A stretch of 64,000 bases of DNA from Artocarpus heterophyllus (taxonomy: Eukaryota; Streptophyta; Magnoliopsida; Rosales; Moraceae). The stretch lies in contig CM046341.1 in the NCBI GenBank assembly GCA_025403435.1, positions 124,001 to 188,000 on the forward strand, in the 5' to 3' direction. This document shows, one piece after another, positions 1 through 10,129 of the stretch. The notes beneath the pieces are model-generated. The model did no database searches. It was not told the origin of the DNA and was given only the letters and a program-made list of their open reading frames with translations. The position numbers were made by a program, and so were the translations under genes. Each line of letters starts with the position of its first letter. Positions within the stretch are counted from its first letter, which is position 1.

Positions 1-2455
1 CCTATGGTAACTTTATCAATTGCCATGTCTGATTGGACATTAAGGAATCCATCTCATCCCTCATGGCTAACTCCTACTTGACCGAATCTTCAGCCTCCAT
101 GACTTCATCATAGCTCTTTGGCTCTCCTTTGTCGATCAACAAGATATAATGCAGAGAAGGAGAGTATCTCTACGGCGGTCTGATGGTCCTGCTAGACCTT
201 CTGACTGGTGTGGCAGGAGTCCTTTGGTTTCCTTCTGGAGCTATGCCTTCTTGGTCTTCAACCTCTGGATTTTCCACTTCCACTTCAGGAAGATCCTTCA
301 ATGGAATCACCTCAGGCTTATTATCTTTAGAACCTGAACCCCTGGAGTCAGTGTTGTCCCTATCCTTGTACATAACACCTTCATTGAAGATCACATCCTT
401 GCTCCTGATAATCTTCTGTCTTTGGTCATCCTAGAGACGATAACCAAACTCAAGTCCACCATAGCCAACTAGAAAAAACTTATGTGACTTAGCATCAAGT
501 TTAATTCTAGCAGCAGGATCAATGTGAACATAGGAAACACACCCAAACACTCTCAAGTAAGAGAGATAAACCTTTTTATGGCTCTAGACTTCTTCCAGTA
601 GCTTGAACTTTAGCGGTGTGGATGGACTTCTGTTGATCAGATGAGTGGTTGTATTAATTGCCTCAACCTAAAACATCTTTGGCAGCCCCGCATGCAACCT
701 CATGCTTCTGGCACGCTCGTTTAAAGTCTTGTTCATCCTTTCAGCTACCCCATTCTGTTGTGATTTTTCTAGAATGGTTTTCTTCTTCTTTATTCCATTC
801 TCAGCACAGTACCGCCTAAAATCTTCATCTAAATACTCTCCCCCATTGTCAGACTGCAAGCACTTCACCTTCAAATTTGTCTCGTTCTCCACCATGTCAA
901 AGACATCAGATTTGTTTTTCAGAAAGTAAACCCATACTTTTCTGCTTGAGTCATCTATGAACGTCACATAGTAATTTACGCCACCAAGGGAAGTCACCGG
1001 CGCAGACCCCCACACATCTGTATAAACTAGCTCCAATTTCCTGGACTTAGGCTCTCTACCCATCTTTGAGAAACTAACTCTCTTCTGTTTACCAAAGATG
1101 TAGGCTTCACACAAACTATGATCAACAATTTTCAAATCCGATAGTTTTCCTTTGCAGTGAAGCACCGTCATACCCTTCTCACTCATGTGACCGAGCCTAT
1201 AATGCCATAGCTCGGTATTGGCAGTAGAATCAGCAACTGCTACAGTATCTCTGCAACTAGAGTTCATGTAGAGAGTTTTAGCCTTGCGTCCTCGAGCAAC
1301 AACCATCGCTCCTCTTGTGACTTTCCAACCTCCACAATTAAAGGTCACTTTATGTCCTTCATCATCCAGTTGCCCCACCAAAATCAAGTTGTGCATTAGT
1401 TTGGGAACATGGCTCGCCTTATGAATCTTCCGCACAGACCCATTAGGCATTTTTAAACTGACATCTCCAATTCCAACAATATCCAAAGGTTCTTCGTCAG
1501 CAAGATAAACTTTACCATGATTTTCAACAACATAATTCTCCAGGATATGACTGTATGCAGTGGTGTGGAATGATGCTCCTGAATCTATCACCCACGAATC
1601 AAAAAAAATGTCAACTAACACGATTAAGGCATCATGTTGCTCTTCAGTGGCGGCGTTAGCTGCGTCATTATTCTTGTCTTCATTCTTCCTTGGAGCCCTG
1701 TAGTTCTTCTTCAAGTCGCCAGTCTTCCTGCAGTTCCAACACTCCATGGTCCTACTGTTCCTTGACTTGCTTCTCCCATTCCTCGACTTGCCTCTCTTGC
1801 CATTATCCCTGTTGGAATGCCTCTCAAGTTTTCTACCCCTATTATCAACATTAAGGGCCGAGTTTAACGATGAGGCTTCACCTGAGTCCTTCCTGCGAAC
1901 TTCTTCCCCCAGAATAGAGTTTCTGACATCAACAAACTTCAATTTTGCACTCCCAAGAGAATTTGTAATGGCCACCCTCATGGGTTCCCAATTGTTCGGT
2001 AACGAGGCCAAGAGGATTAGGGCATTGATCTCATCATCGAATTTAATCTCTACCGAGACCAATTGGTTCAAGACGGTGTTGAAACTGTTCAGATGCTCTA
2101 CCACCGAGGCACCTTCAGGCATCTTTAAATTAAAAAGCTTCTTCATGAGATGTACCTTATTGTTAGCTGAGGGCTTCTCATACATCTCTGATAGAGCCTT
2201 CATCATCCCTGCTATAGTAGTCTCATTTGCAACGTTGTGGGCAACGTTCTTTGACAAGGTCAAACGGATAACACCCAGCACCTGTCTATCAAGGAGATTC
2301 CACTCCTCATCCTTCATGCCTTCATGCTTATTACCCAAGGGCAAGTATAGTTTTCTGCTGTAGAGGTAGTCTTCTACTTGCATCTTCTAATAGGAAAAAT
2401 TCAAACCATCAAATTTGGTGATACCAGCTGCCGAACCTTCTTCTCCTGTCATCAT
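1..2455 (-). pseudogene. Copia gag-pol polyprotein, broken by stops
   Basis: The inferred start is a Met-Met pair at 2455-2450. An in-frame TAG follows at codon 23, where relatives have Trp, and a long open stretch then runs from 2383 to 668. In order it contains a gag domain of the UBN2/Retrotran_gag type; a damaged CCHC knuckle (starts CWNC, but the His and the last Cys are replaced); an aspartic protease with DSGA near 1580; a pre-integrase zinc region (CEAY, one Cys lost); and an integrase core with Asp in VYTDVWG, Asp in SDNGGEY and Glu in GVAERMN. Beyond 668 the same homology continues to base 1, through the RTIRPP linker that precedes reverse transcriptase, but with stops near 665, 572, 434 and 167. 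Nearly all are explained by TGG to TAG or CAG to TAG changes. It cannot make a functional polyprotein. Confidence 0.88.
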
Positions 2456-2472
2456 TCTTGATAAAAACCTCC

Positions 2473-2484
2473 GCTTTGATACCA
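2473..2484 (-). other. Primer-binding site, initiator Met-tRNA type
   Basis: The minus strand reads TGGTATCAAAGC, starting two bases inside the LTR end. This is close to the TGGTATCAGAGC complement of the plant initiator methionine tRNA 3' end used by most copia elements. Confidence 0.85.
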
Positions 2485-2486
2485 CT

Positions 2487-3204
2487 TGTTGGGGAATTAG
2501 ATGACTCTTAATTCCAAGGATCACAAGAATGAATAATTGCAGATAATAAATAGGAGAAAAGAAGAAAAGAGAGATACCAAATTTTATACAGGTTCGTCCA
2601 AAATTGAGACTACGTCATGTTTCTGCCGCTTGCAGATTCCACTATGATGAAGGAGATTACAGATTACAAGAGAAGTTTCTCACACACTCTCAAATTGTGC
2701 TTACCAAAACTCTCTTCTATCTAGCACCCTATGGGAATTTTTCTGTCTCAAGGATGGAGCTCTCAAGAATTATGTCTCACACAAAATAATGCCACTCTCA
2801 ATGTCACACACACACAACCCTAGCCACCTTATGTCTATTTATACCCAAAGGAAGAGAAAAATAGTAACTAATGAGAAACCCAAGTAGTTTCTCGTTTTTA
2901 GGGCGTTTGAGTTCGACTCTAACTCAAAAATATCGCGCAACATAGCGCGTCAGCGCCGCGGCGCTCGAAACGAGCGTTGCGGTGCAACCCTGCAGCGCCT
3001 AGGCGCCATTCACTTGAAGCCTCGGCGCTTTGCTGCTAGCGTTGAGGCGCTCTTCAATTGGCGCCTAGGCGCTCTTGTTCCAACGCCGTGGCGCTCTCCT
3101 AGCAAAGCCGCGGCGTTGGCTCTCTGCCTCCCAAGCACTGTGTTTCTCTCTTTTTCTTCCTTTTTGCTGGGGTGTCGACTTGATTTGGCTCCACATCTGC
3201 AACA
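2487..3204 (-). repeat. 5' LTR of the copia element (718 bp)
   Basis: On the plus strand it begins TGTTG (2487-2491) and ends CAACA (3200-3204), the usual inverted LTR termini. A minus-strand TATAAATA at 2843-2836 is the likely promoter. Immediately inside the element is a primer-binding site. The distal part (about 2930-3170) is unusually GC-rich, with repeated GGCGC/GCGCC motifs. The right end is fixed by the abrupt change to LEA coding sequence at 3205; the left end by the primer site two bases away. Confidence 0.85.
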
Positions 3205-4075
3205 CTCACAAGCCTTCTCCTGGGCCTTTTCAGCAGCTTCTTTGGCCTTCTCCTTTGCCTCATTCAGCGTAGTCTCGCCTGCCTTGACTTGATCTTTTGC
3301 CGCACTTGGCATGTCGTAAACCTTCTCTTTAGCCTTCTGAGCAGTCTCGAAGGCCTTCTCTTTTGCAGCTTGCGCTGTTTCGTAGGCCTTCTGCTTTGCG
3401 GCTTTCGCAACATCGTAGGCCTTTTCCTTGGCTGCGGTTATTGTTTTAGATGCTTTCTCTGTTGCAGCATCTTTCGCTACTCTTGCCTTTTTCGTGCTAT
3501 ACTCACCAGCCTCTGCGTGCGTGCATATTATATATATATATATATATATGTATTGATCATTACTTGCTAGCTACTCTTACCATTCAAGTCCAATTTCTCA
3601 AATATTAATTAAAGAAAATTTTATGATCACTAACACAAAACTTTGTATATTATTAACAAAATAGAATTAGTGATACTAATATATATTTTGTGATTATTTA
3701 TATATTATTATATCAAAAAATGACTTTACCAGAAGCAACCTCATGGATCTTATCCTTGCTCTTCTTGGCAGTGTCGGAAGCTTTCTTACCATCATCCTTG
3801 GCTTGATCAGTAGCACTAGTATCCTTAAACCCTAAGCCTTCAGAGGTCTTCTCTTTCGCCCATTCCGACCACGTCTCCGAACCTTCTTTCGCTGTCTCCG
3901 CCGTCTGCTGTGCCCTCTCCTTAACCTTGTCCAAGTCACGGCCCTCTTCGATCGTCGATGGCATGTGTCCTACGCTCGATCCTCTGCAAGTGGTACCAAT
4001 GGCTATGATTATCACCATAACCACCGCCGTCATATAGAAGAACCGCTCAAAACGACGCCGTTGCTAGCCAGCCAT
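3205..4075 (-). pseudogene. Group 3 LEA (LEA_4, D-29-like) gene, exon 2 truncated by the copia element
   Basis: Exon 1 is 3730-4075 (or from Met at 4033). The donor is GTAAAG at 3729, the intron is 3513-3729, and exon 2 is 3205-3512, where the copia LTR cuts it. The N-terminus has a short hydrophobic stretch (VVMVIIIAIG), possibly a signal peptide. Exon 2 encodes at least six degenerate 11-residue repeats such as KQKAYETAQAA and KEKAFETAQKA, the LEA_4 signature of amphipathic helices that form on drying. LEA proteins of this group protect membranes and proteins during seed desiccation and stress. The first ATG (4075) meets TAG at codon 4; a start at Met 4033 avoids this, so it is unclear whether the first exon was already damaged. 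Splicing joins Ala-Ser to Glu-Ala-Gly in frame. The C-terminus is displaced beyond the left window edge. The family call is firm; the D-29 subclass is tentative. Confidence 0.8.
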
Positions 4076-4287
4076 GATCCTGTGAAGATATGGTAGATCT
4101 TTATGTATTTAATAAGTAACATTATAAGTAAGCACAAGAACCACTGGAGAATATACAAGGGAAGGGAAGCGATTGGAACAGATGATGATCAAATAAAGGC
4201 AAATCGATCGGTAGACCGTAGAGCAAGGGGTTGGAGTGGAAGTTTGGTTTTTAATGATAAGTATGTGCGCGGTAGTTGGATATGGAA

Positions 4288-4349
4288 ATTTGACACGTAC
4301 AAGGTGGAATATTGCAACGTGGGGAGTTGACAAGGCACGTAGCCACGTG
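4288..4349. promoter_or_regulatory. ACGT-core cluster upstream of the LEA gene (possible ABRE)
   Basis: Three ACGT cores (about 4291-4294, 4337-4340 and 4345-4348) lie within 60 bp. The last is a G-box, CACGTG, at 4344-4349. They are 210-270 bp upstream of the LEA start. ABA-responsive elements with ACGTG cores are known drivers of LEA genes, so the placement fits, but short motifs like these occur by chance. Confidence 0.4.
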
Positions 4350-4357
4350 TTGAACAC

Positions 4358-5425
4358 CCACTACTTTAAAAGTAAAAGGTGTCAGACTGTATCTAAATTG
4401 GTTTTTGTCTCGCATAATCAATCCCCGAATATTTTAGGAATGAATTGCTTTCCACATTCTGGCCTTCATCGCTGCCAAATTTCAGGTTATGAAAATGTCT
4501 TGCTCCGTAATTTTCTTTTCTTTTTTCAAATATTTGATTCGAGATTATTCCTTGTTTCTACATTTTTATGGCCAGAAGATCATGAACATGCAATGCAATG
4601 TTTTTTTTTTTTTTTTTTTTTTTTTTTATCGCATACACACACCATTAGTTCCTCTGAAAATTTTCAGCAAAATAAGGAGACGACAAACACTTTGGGTAAC
4701 TGACTGATCCCAGTTCTCTCATCTTCATTATTCTTATTTTTTAGTAGTCACTTCCATTTTCCATGCAATCTTTTATTATTATTTTTTTTTGAGTTCGTGG
4801 TGTAATGGATAAAAGCAGATATGAGTCCTCATATCATTTTCCACGCAATATTTGAGAATTCTCTTGCCATATGTCGTTTTTAGTTGTTTTTTTTTAAATA
4901 AAAAAAAAGTCTAGCGTCGTTTGGGCCATGTAGTCGTATCTTTTTCCTTGCTTATATTGATGAACATCATCATCTGAAAACATACCTGTCAACAATTCTA
5001 GTCCAAACCTTGGAATTTGTTTTGTCAAAAATACAGGATAAGCAACGGTTCAGATTTATTGTCTTACAATTGTGGCTATACCAACTCCAACTGCTCAACA
5101 AATGTTCTATTAATATCATCACCATGATAACGAGATAAAATAATAATAACAATAATACTAATAATAATAATGAGATAATTGGTCGACGAAAGTGTGTTTA
5201 CAAATAATAATAATAAAGGACATGGCACCCTAAACTATCTCTATCTTAAAACTAACAGACGTAAAAAATCCTGAAGATCTCATGGAAAAAAATGTCAGCA
5301 GAAGAAGAAGCATATACATTCGGGGGGGAAAAAAAGAAGAAGAAGAAAAAAGAAGAGCAGCAGCAATCCACCACAACCTACTTACAAATTCAAGTCCTAA
5401 CATAACGTGTGAGTGTTGTTACTTG
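4358..5425. other. Intergenic DNA between LEA and MUSTANG-type gene
   Basis: AT-rich sequence with a T-tract at about 4602-4627, ATT/TAA simple repeats near 5120-5215 and a GAA-rich purine stretch at 5300-5370. No coding region or RNA gene was recognised. Confidence 0.5.
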
Positions 5426-8400
5426 CTACTGTGAAAGACTACTAGGAAGAGGAAGTGTAGTTTTGCATGTCTTCTTGTTGTGGCCAAGGCCCTTGCAGTT
5501 GCTACACTGAAGCTGCCGTTTTATCATGTCTAATGACTCAGGCTGCTTCATCTTTGGCCTTCCAGGGGGTCGTTTAGTAGGCGGTGGTGTCACAGTGACC
5601 GACAATGCCTGAGTTGACGACTCACCCAAAGCCAATGGCTTGTCTACATCAGGAACAGGCTGAATAGACTCTGCAAAAGTCAACCGATGACTGTCCACAG
5701 TGAAGTACCTAGAACAATAATCATAAGGGCTTCTTCCGGTCCACTCCATAACAGCGATCGCGTGGCAACAAGGCAAGCCCTCAAGCTGCCAACCTCTGCA
5801 GCTACAATCCCAATTGTCAACATCAACAATCTCCACGGATTCTCCCCGGACTTCAAATGTACCACCCCCATGAGGTGACATTGACACATGAAGAGTTTGA
5901 GCAGTTATAGTTTCCTTTTGAAGCTTCTCTTCCTTGGACGGCGTTAGCTTTGTTGTCCATTGGTTCGACTCCACCCTTCTTGTGTAGATTGACTCCATCA
6001 TTTTGCCTCTCAAAACATCAATCATTTGTGTTATTGGAAGCTCATGTGCCTCTGAAACCCAACTGTAAAAGTTCTGCCCAAACCCTGAATTCATGTTGTT
6101 ATACCTTGCCCCTCCAAAGAAGGCATTGGACCAATGATCAGGCTCGCTTTGGATCACCCAATTATAAGCATCCGGAGAAATGCCCTTTATGTTTTCCACA
6201 CTTCTTTGGAAGCCTTCCAGTTTAGGGGAATAAGCAGCAGCATAGAAGTCATTGATTAAGAATCTTCGTGCCTCGTGAGAGAATTGCCCTTTTAAGTCTC
6301 TGTTGAGCTTCTCAGCAAGATGGCGTAAGCAATATCCATGGTAGCATTTGTCGAATATCTCAGCCAATGACTTCTTCAAGCCATCGTGAAAGTCGGCGAC
6401 AAAGGTGATCTGCTGAGATGCCGAAGAAATTGTGGATTTGAGTTCCATTAAGAACCAACGCCAGTTATCATCGGTCTCAGCATCGACAACAGCAAATGCA
6501 ACTGGGAAGATACCATCATTTCCGTCTGCAGCTGTGGCAGAAAACAACACACCTTGGTATTTTGAGTTCAGGGGAGTGCTGTCAAGGAAAATGAGAGGGC
6601 GGCAATGTTGGAACCCCACAATACAGGCGTGGAACGATACAAAGAGACGGTGAAAGCTTGAATCCTCCTTCGTGGTGAATGTTGCCACACTTCCTGGATT
6701 CGTTTCCTTTATCTTCTCACAGAAGGCGGGTAATTGAGTATATGCCTCTTTGTAGGAGCCCTGAAGTTGTTCCCTGGCGATCTCTTTCGCACGCCATGCC
6801 TGCGAATAGTTCAACTGAATCCCATACTCCCTTTTGATATCATTAGCAATATCCTTTGGCTTGTAGTTTGGAGAAACTTTCAGCTTCTCCTTTATGATAC
6901 TCCCAACCCAACCTCTTGTCGCACGATACCCGGCTTTTACAGCCGCTCCTTCACATGTATGATGTGCGTGCATCTTCTTGATGCAAACCAACTGGGTTGT
7001 GGACAACCTTGACGCATAAATCCGCCACAGGCAGCCTTGGGACTTGCATTTGACAGTGACGCGGTGGCTGTCATTTTTCTTGTACCTATAAGCAAATCCA
7101 TGTGCAATTGAGTATTTATGCAAAGCTTCCCGGAATTCGCTGAAACTATTAAACCTCTGGTCCACACCGGTGATTGTGTTTTCCCACTGCTGTGCAGCTT
7201 TACGATGAGTGTCATCGCTGGAACTGGGAGGAATAACTCGCAGAGGGGTTTCATAAGCTTTCAGATTATTTTGGTCAATAACTGTGCCTGTTTCGACTGC
7301 AACATCGGCACCCTCGACCACAGGAACCACTGCTTCTGACACAGTTGTCCTGCTTGACCTGCAAACAAGTTCAACTGTTTCACAAAACCATTTTCCCCAC
7401 AAAAAGTGATACTGGATACTCAATTTCGTAAACAAAGAAGGAACAAACGTCACAATGCATAATGGAATGCAAAGAATCACACATGATATAGAAGCGACTA
7501 AGAAAACACGGAATACTTGATTCAGTGCCATAACAGGGTATATTATGAAACTTAAATATAACTTGTTAGGATTAAAGAAAAAAAAATGTTTGGGACAAAA
7601 CAGTAACTCCAATTATATAAAATCTACTGAATTTGGACACGCATGCATGATATACAACATAAAAAATCTTTTATGACGTGTTTCATTGCTCTTATTAGTA
7701 TTCTACTTGGGGGATTAAGTTATAACCTGCTGATTATGTGGGTAGAGTGGTGCTTAATCGTATAGTGTAGGATAAGTGGGCTCTTGGCCAGTTAGCCTAT
7801 ACAAATGGCCTACACAAATGCTTCTTCTATCTTTCTTTCTTTCTGTTTTCCTATCTTATAAATTTACACCCATAATATTTCTAGAGTCCCTACAATTTCC
7901 TAACCCAACTCCTTTGAAAGAGTATAAAGTTCATCCTTAACCCAACTTCTCTACTACGCCAATATTTATAATGCTAGAGTTAGACATCTCACCGCCTCTG
8001 AGACATTTTGCATATTATAAGTGACCTGCAAAACTGAGACTTTTTTTGCACTTAGCATGCAGCCGGGTAAAGGAAAAAGAAAGAGACATAATCTGGAAAC
8101 AAGAATTTAAGTACCTACTAGCAGGCATGTTGGATACATTTCGGGTAGCGGCTTCCTCGGGCATGATAAAGATCTCGGCAGTCTCGGAATCCCCGAGAAA
8201 GTTGAGCATTCGCTGCAAGTCCTTGTCCTTGGAGATGGTGATGAGGGTCTTCTTATTTTTGGGAAGGAAATACTTAAGCGTCATTGTATCAGCAGTACAG
8301 TTAAACATATCGGCTAGTTCGGATTTGAAGTCTTGGAGTTGGGTTTGGTGGTCAATGTCAAGTGCATAGGCCTCTCCTCCACTGTAGGAGAGGGACCCAT

Positions 8401-8461
8401 CTTTGTTGGTCACGAATTCTCCTCCAGATTGACATATTGCTATAACTTTCTTTGCATCCAT
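5426..8461 (-). CDS. MUSTANG-type domesticated MULE transposase with PB1 domain (clade B-like)
   Basis: Exon 1 is 8115-8461 and exon 2 is 5426-7358. A 756-bp intron (donor GTACTT at 8114, acceptor TTTGCAG) splits an Arg codon, giving about 759 aa. Residues 3-100 form a PB1 domain beginning KKVIAICQSGGEF. Residues 172-251 match the Mutator DNA-binding domain, with Cys and His ligands ending in HAHHTC. The MULE transposase core follows, with probable catalytic Asp in LDSTPLN (375) and in VADFHDG (438). A SWIM zinc finger (CSC at 634-636, CCH at 646-648), an AT-hook-like RPPGRPKMK (about 713-721) and a CCHC knuckle (734-747) complete it. MUSTANG genes are transposase-derived host genes that are no longer mobile, probably nuclear DNA-binding regulators; Arabidopsis mutants show growth and flowering defects. 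The full open frame, the intron and the absence of flanking terminal inverted repeats fit domestication. The start is the ATG right after a likely leader intron. Confidence 0.88.
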
Positions 8462-9160
8462 CACCTAATGTAACATTATAAATATTATACTAACTCAAAA
8501 CACTCTTCATCATAAACAACATTCAGCTATACTATAAATATATAACTTTCTAAAGAATCTAAATTTTAGCAGTAGAGGATCAATTCAAGAGCACCCCATT
8601 TACCCAAATAAAAAATCAGAACACTTTTTTTTATTTTTCTTTTCAGTGATGAAGTAGCATCTACTCCAATCCAAAACATTGCTTATTGACTAACACAACC
8701 AGATTCAGGCCAATTATATATATACATTAAGGGTTCTGAAAAGTCATGAAGTTGAACAGATTAAACAATGTAGAGTTTAAATTTGAAAAAACAAAAACAA
8801 TAGTTTGACAAATCAACAGTAATTCAAACAACCACAGAAAGGAAGGGGAAAACAAAAGAGAGAGAATTGAATCATTGGTAAATTTTGAAAAAAGGAACGA
8901 AACATTAGAATGCGGAATGCAGAAAAATCTAGAAACGCAAATGAGAAATCAAAGAAAACCCAGCTTCTAATATCTTGAGGAACCGTCAAAAACATACAAA
9001 ATGTATGTGTGTGTGTGTGTGTTTCAGTCCAAAAGCAATGGAAAAGCAAAGGAAAAGAGAAAGGAATGGTGAAAAAACAGGGGAAAGCGCAAGAACCCTA
9101 CTAATTAGAAATCAGAAAAAGAAAGACTAACCTTGAAATCAGACTGAGAACGAGAGAGAG
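8462..9160 (-). other. Probable 5' leader with intron of the MUSTANG-type gene
   Basis: A donor-like AAG/GTTAGT lies at about 9131 and an acceptor ATTAG at 8466-8465, three bases before the ATG, suggesting a leader intron of about 665 bp. Inside is a GT microsatellite (9004-9022). Coding potential is absent. Transcript data would decide. Confidence 0.45.
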
Positions 9161-9344
9161 AAGGGAGATTTATTTATTGGTTGAGGGCCTAATATGTTTG
9201 ATTGGTGTTCTCTAGATTAGGTAGGTAAATGATTAAAATAAAAAAAAAAATAAAAAAAAAAGGGAAGGGGTTGACTTGAATAGATAGGAAAATTGAAACA
9301 AGTGGTGGATTGGGAATTGAGGGTTTTGGGTTTCCACTTTCCAA

Positions 9345-9470
9345 AGAGAGAGAGAGAGAGAAGGAATGGAGGCGCCCAGCCTTCGGCGGAGACGACGGAA
9401 CACATTAAAAAGAAGAAGAAGAAGAAGAAGAAGCAAACTTAATCCCTCTCTCTCTCTCTCTCTCTCTCTT
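9345..9470. repeat. GA, GAA and CT microsatellites upstream of the MUSTANG-type gene
   Basis: Three simple repeats sit within 130 bp: AG at 9345-9361, AGA at 9410-9433 and CT at 9445-9470. Such GA/CT tracts are common near plant transcription starts. Open frames here on the minus strand are products of the repeats. Confidence 0.85.
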
Positions 9471-10129
9471 GCGACCTGCGAGTTGCTGCCTGCGAGACTT
9501 GATCCTCGTTAAGCTGCGTCACCCTCTCTCATCCGTTGATCTCGCATCGGCGTCTTGACTTTGTTATTCACTTTCTTTGGGCTGCGTTTAAGAATCAGAT
9601 CAGTCCATCACACGCACCAAATGGGCTTCCATATTTGCTCTTGGGGCCCAAGTTTTTCTTTACTTTTCTTTTCTTTTTTTTTTTTAGTCCTCTGGTGCAT
9701 ACAATTACATTCATGTGTGTGAAGCTTATTAATAATGTTCAGTCCTCCTCCACCTTTTAAAAATATGGATTTTGTGTAGCTTAGTACTTTCCTTCTCAAT
9801 ATAAACCATATATGTACCTACTTTGGGAAATGATAATTTATTTATGCGGACGTCTAAATTCTCGTATCAGATCTTTAACAAAATAAAAATAAAAACAAAA
9901 AATCTTCACATCATATGCAAGTTTTGTCACAAAGCCACAAAATAATTTAAGATGAGCGCTAGCCCCGAGTATAAGCCCACTGCAAAATAACACACATGAT
10001 TGGCGAGCGAATGGTTTTAACGACCTTATTTTAATAATCGCAGGTATCAATTCATATCACTTGTTCGAGCCTTGAAGCATGGACGCATAAGTCCCTCACC
10101 CGTCCCCAACTCGTGCATTGGGTATGACC
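9471..10129. other. Intergenic DNA, no feature recognised
   Basis: AT-rich, with a T-tract near 9670-9685. The left end of the adjoining copia relic is not defined and could lie within this stretch. Confidence 0.4.

Larger units (their letters stand above)
1..3204 (-). mobile_element. Ty1/copia LTR retrotransposon, 5' part, runs off the left edge
   Basis: Read on the minus strand the order is LTR (2487-3204), primer-binding site, gag, zinc knuckle, protease and integrase, and then the linker toward reverse transcriptase where the window ends. The order protease-integrase before reverse transcriptase defines copia. The outer LTR end lies inside a LEA gene exon, so the element is an insertion. 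The five bases next to it (3205-3209, CTCAC) should be the target duplication, but its partner is outside the window. Several in-frame stops show that it is dead. Confidence 0.9.

Noticed and set aside
1746..2363. 205-residue plus-strand frame opposite copia gag
   Set aside because: Leu/Ser/Pro-rich antisense shadow of the gag reading frame, no domain.
3010..3312. 100-residue minus-strand open frame
   Set aside because: It is a fusion of LEA exon sequence with LTR sequence across the insertion point, not a gene.
4786..4860. Possible tRNA gene (TGGTGTAATGGATAA resembles the 5' half of a tRNA-Arg)
   Set aside because: No B box, no acceptor-stem pairing and no T arm can be found downstream; at best a decayed half.
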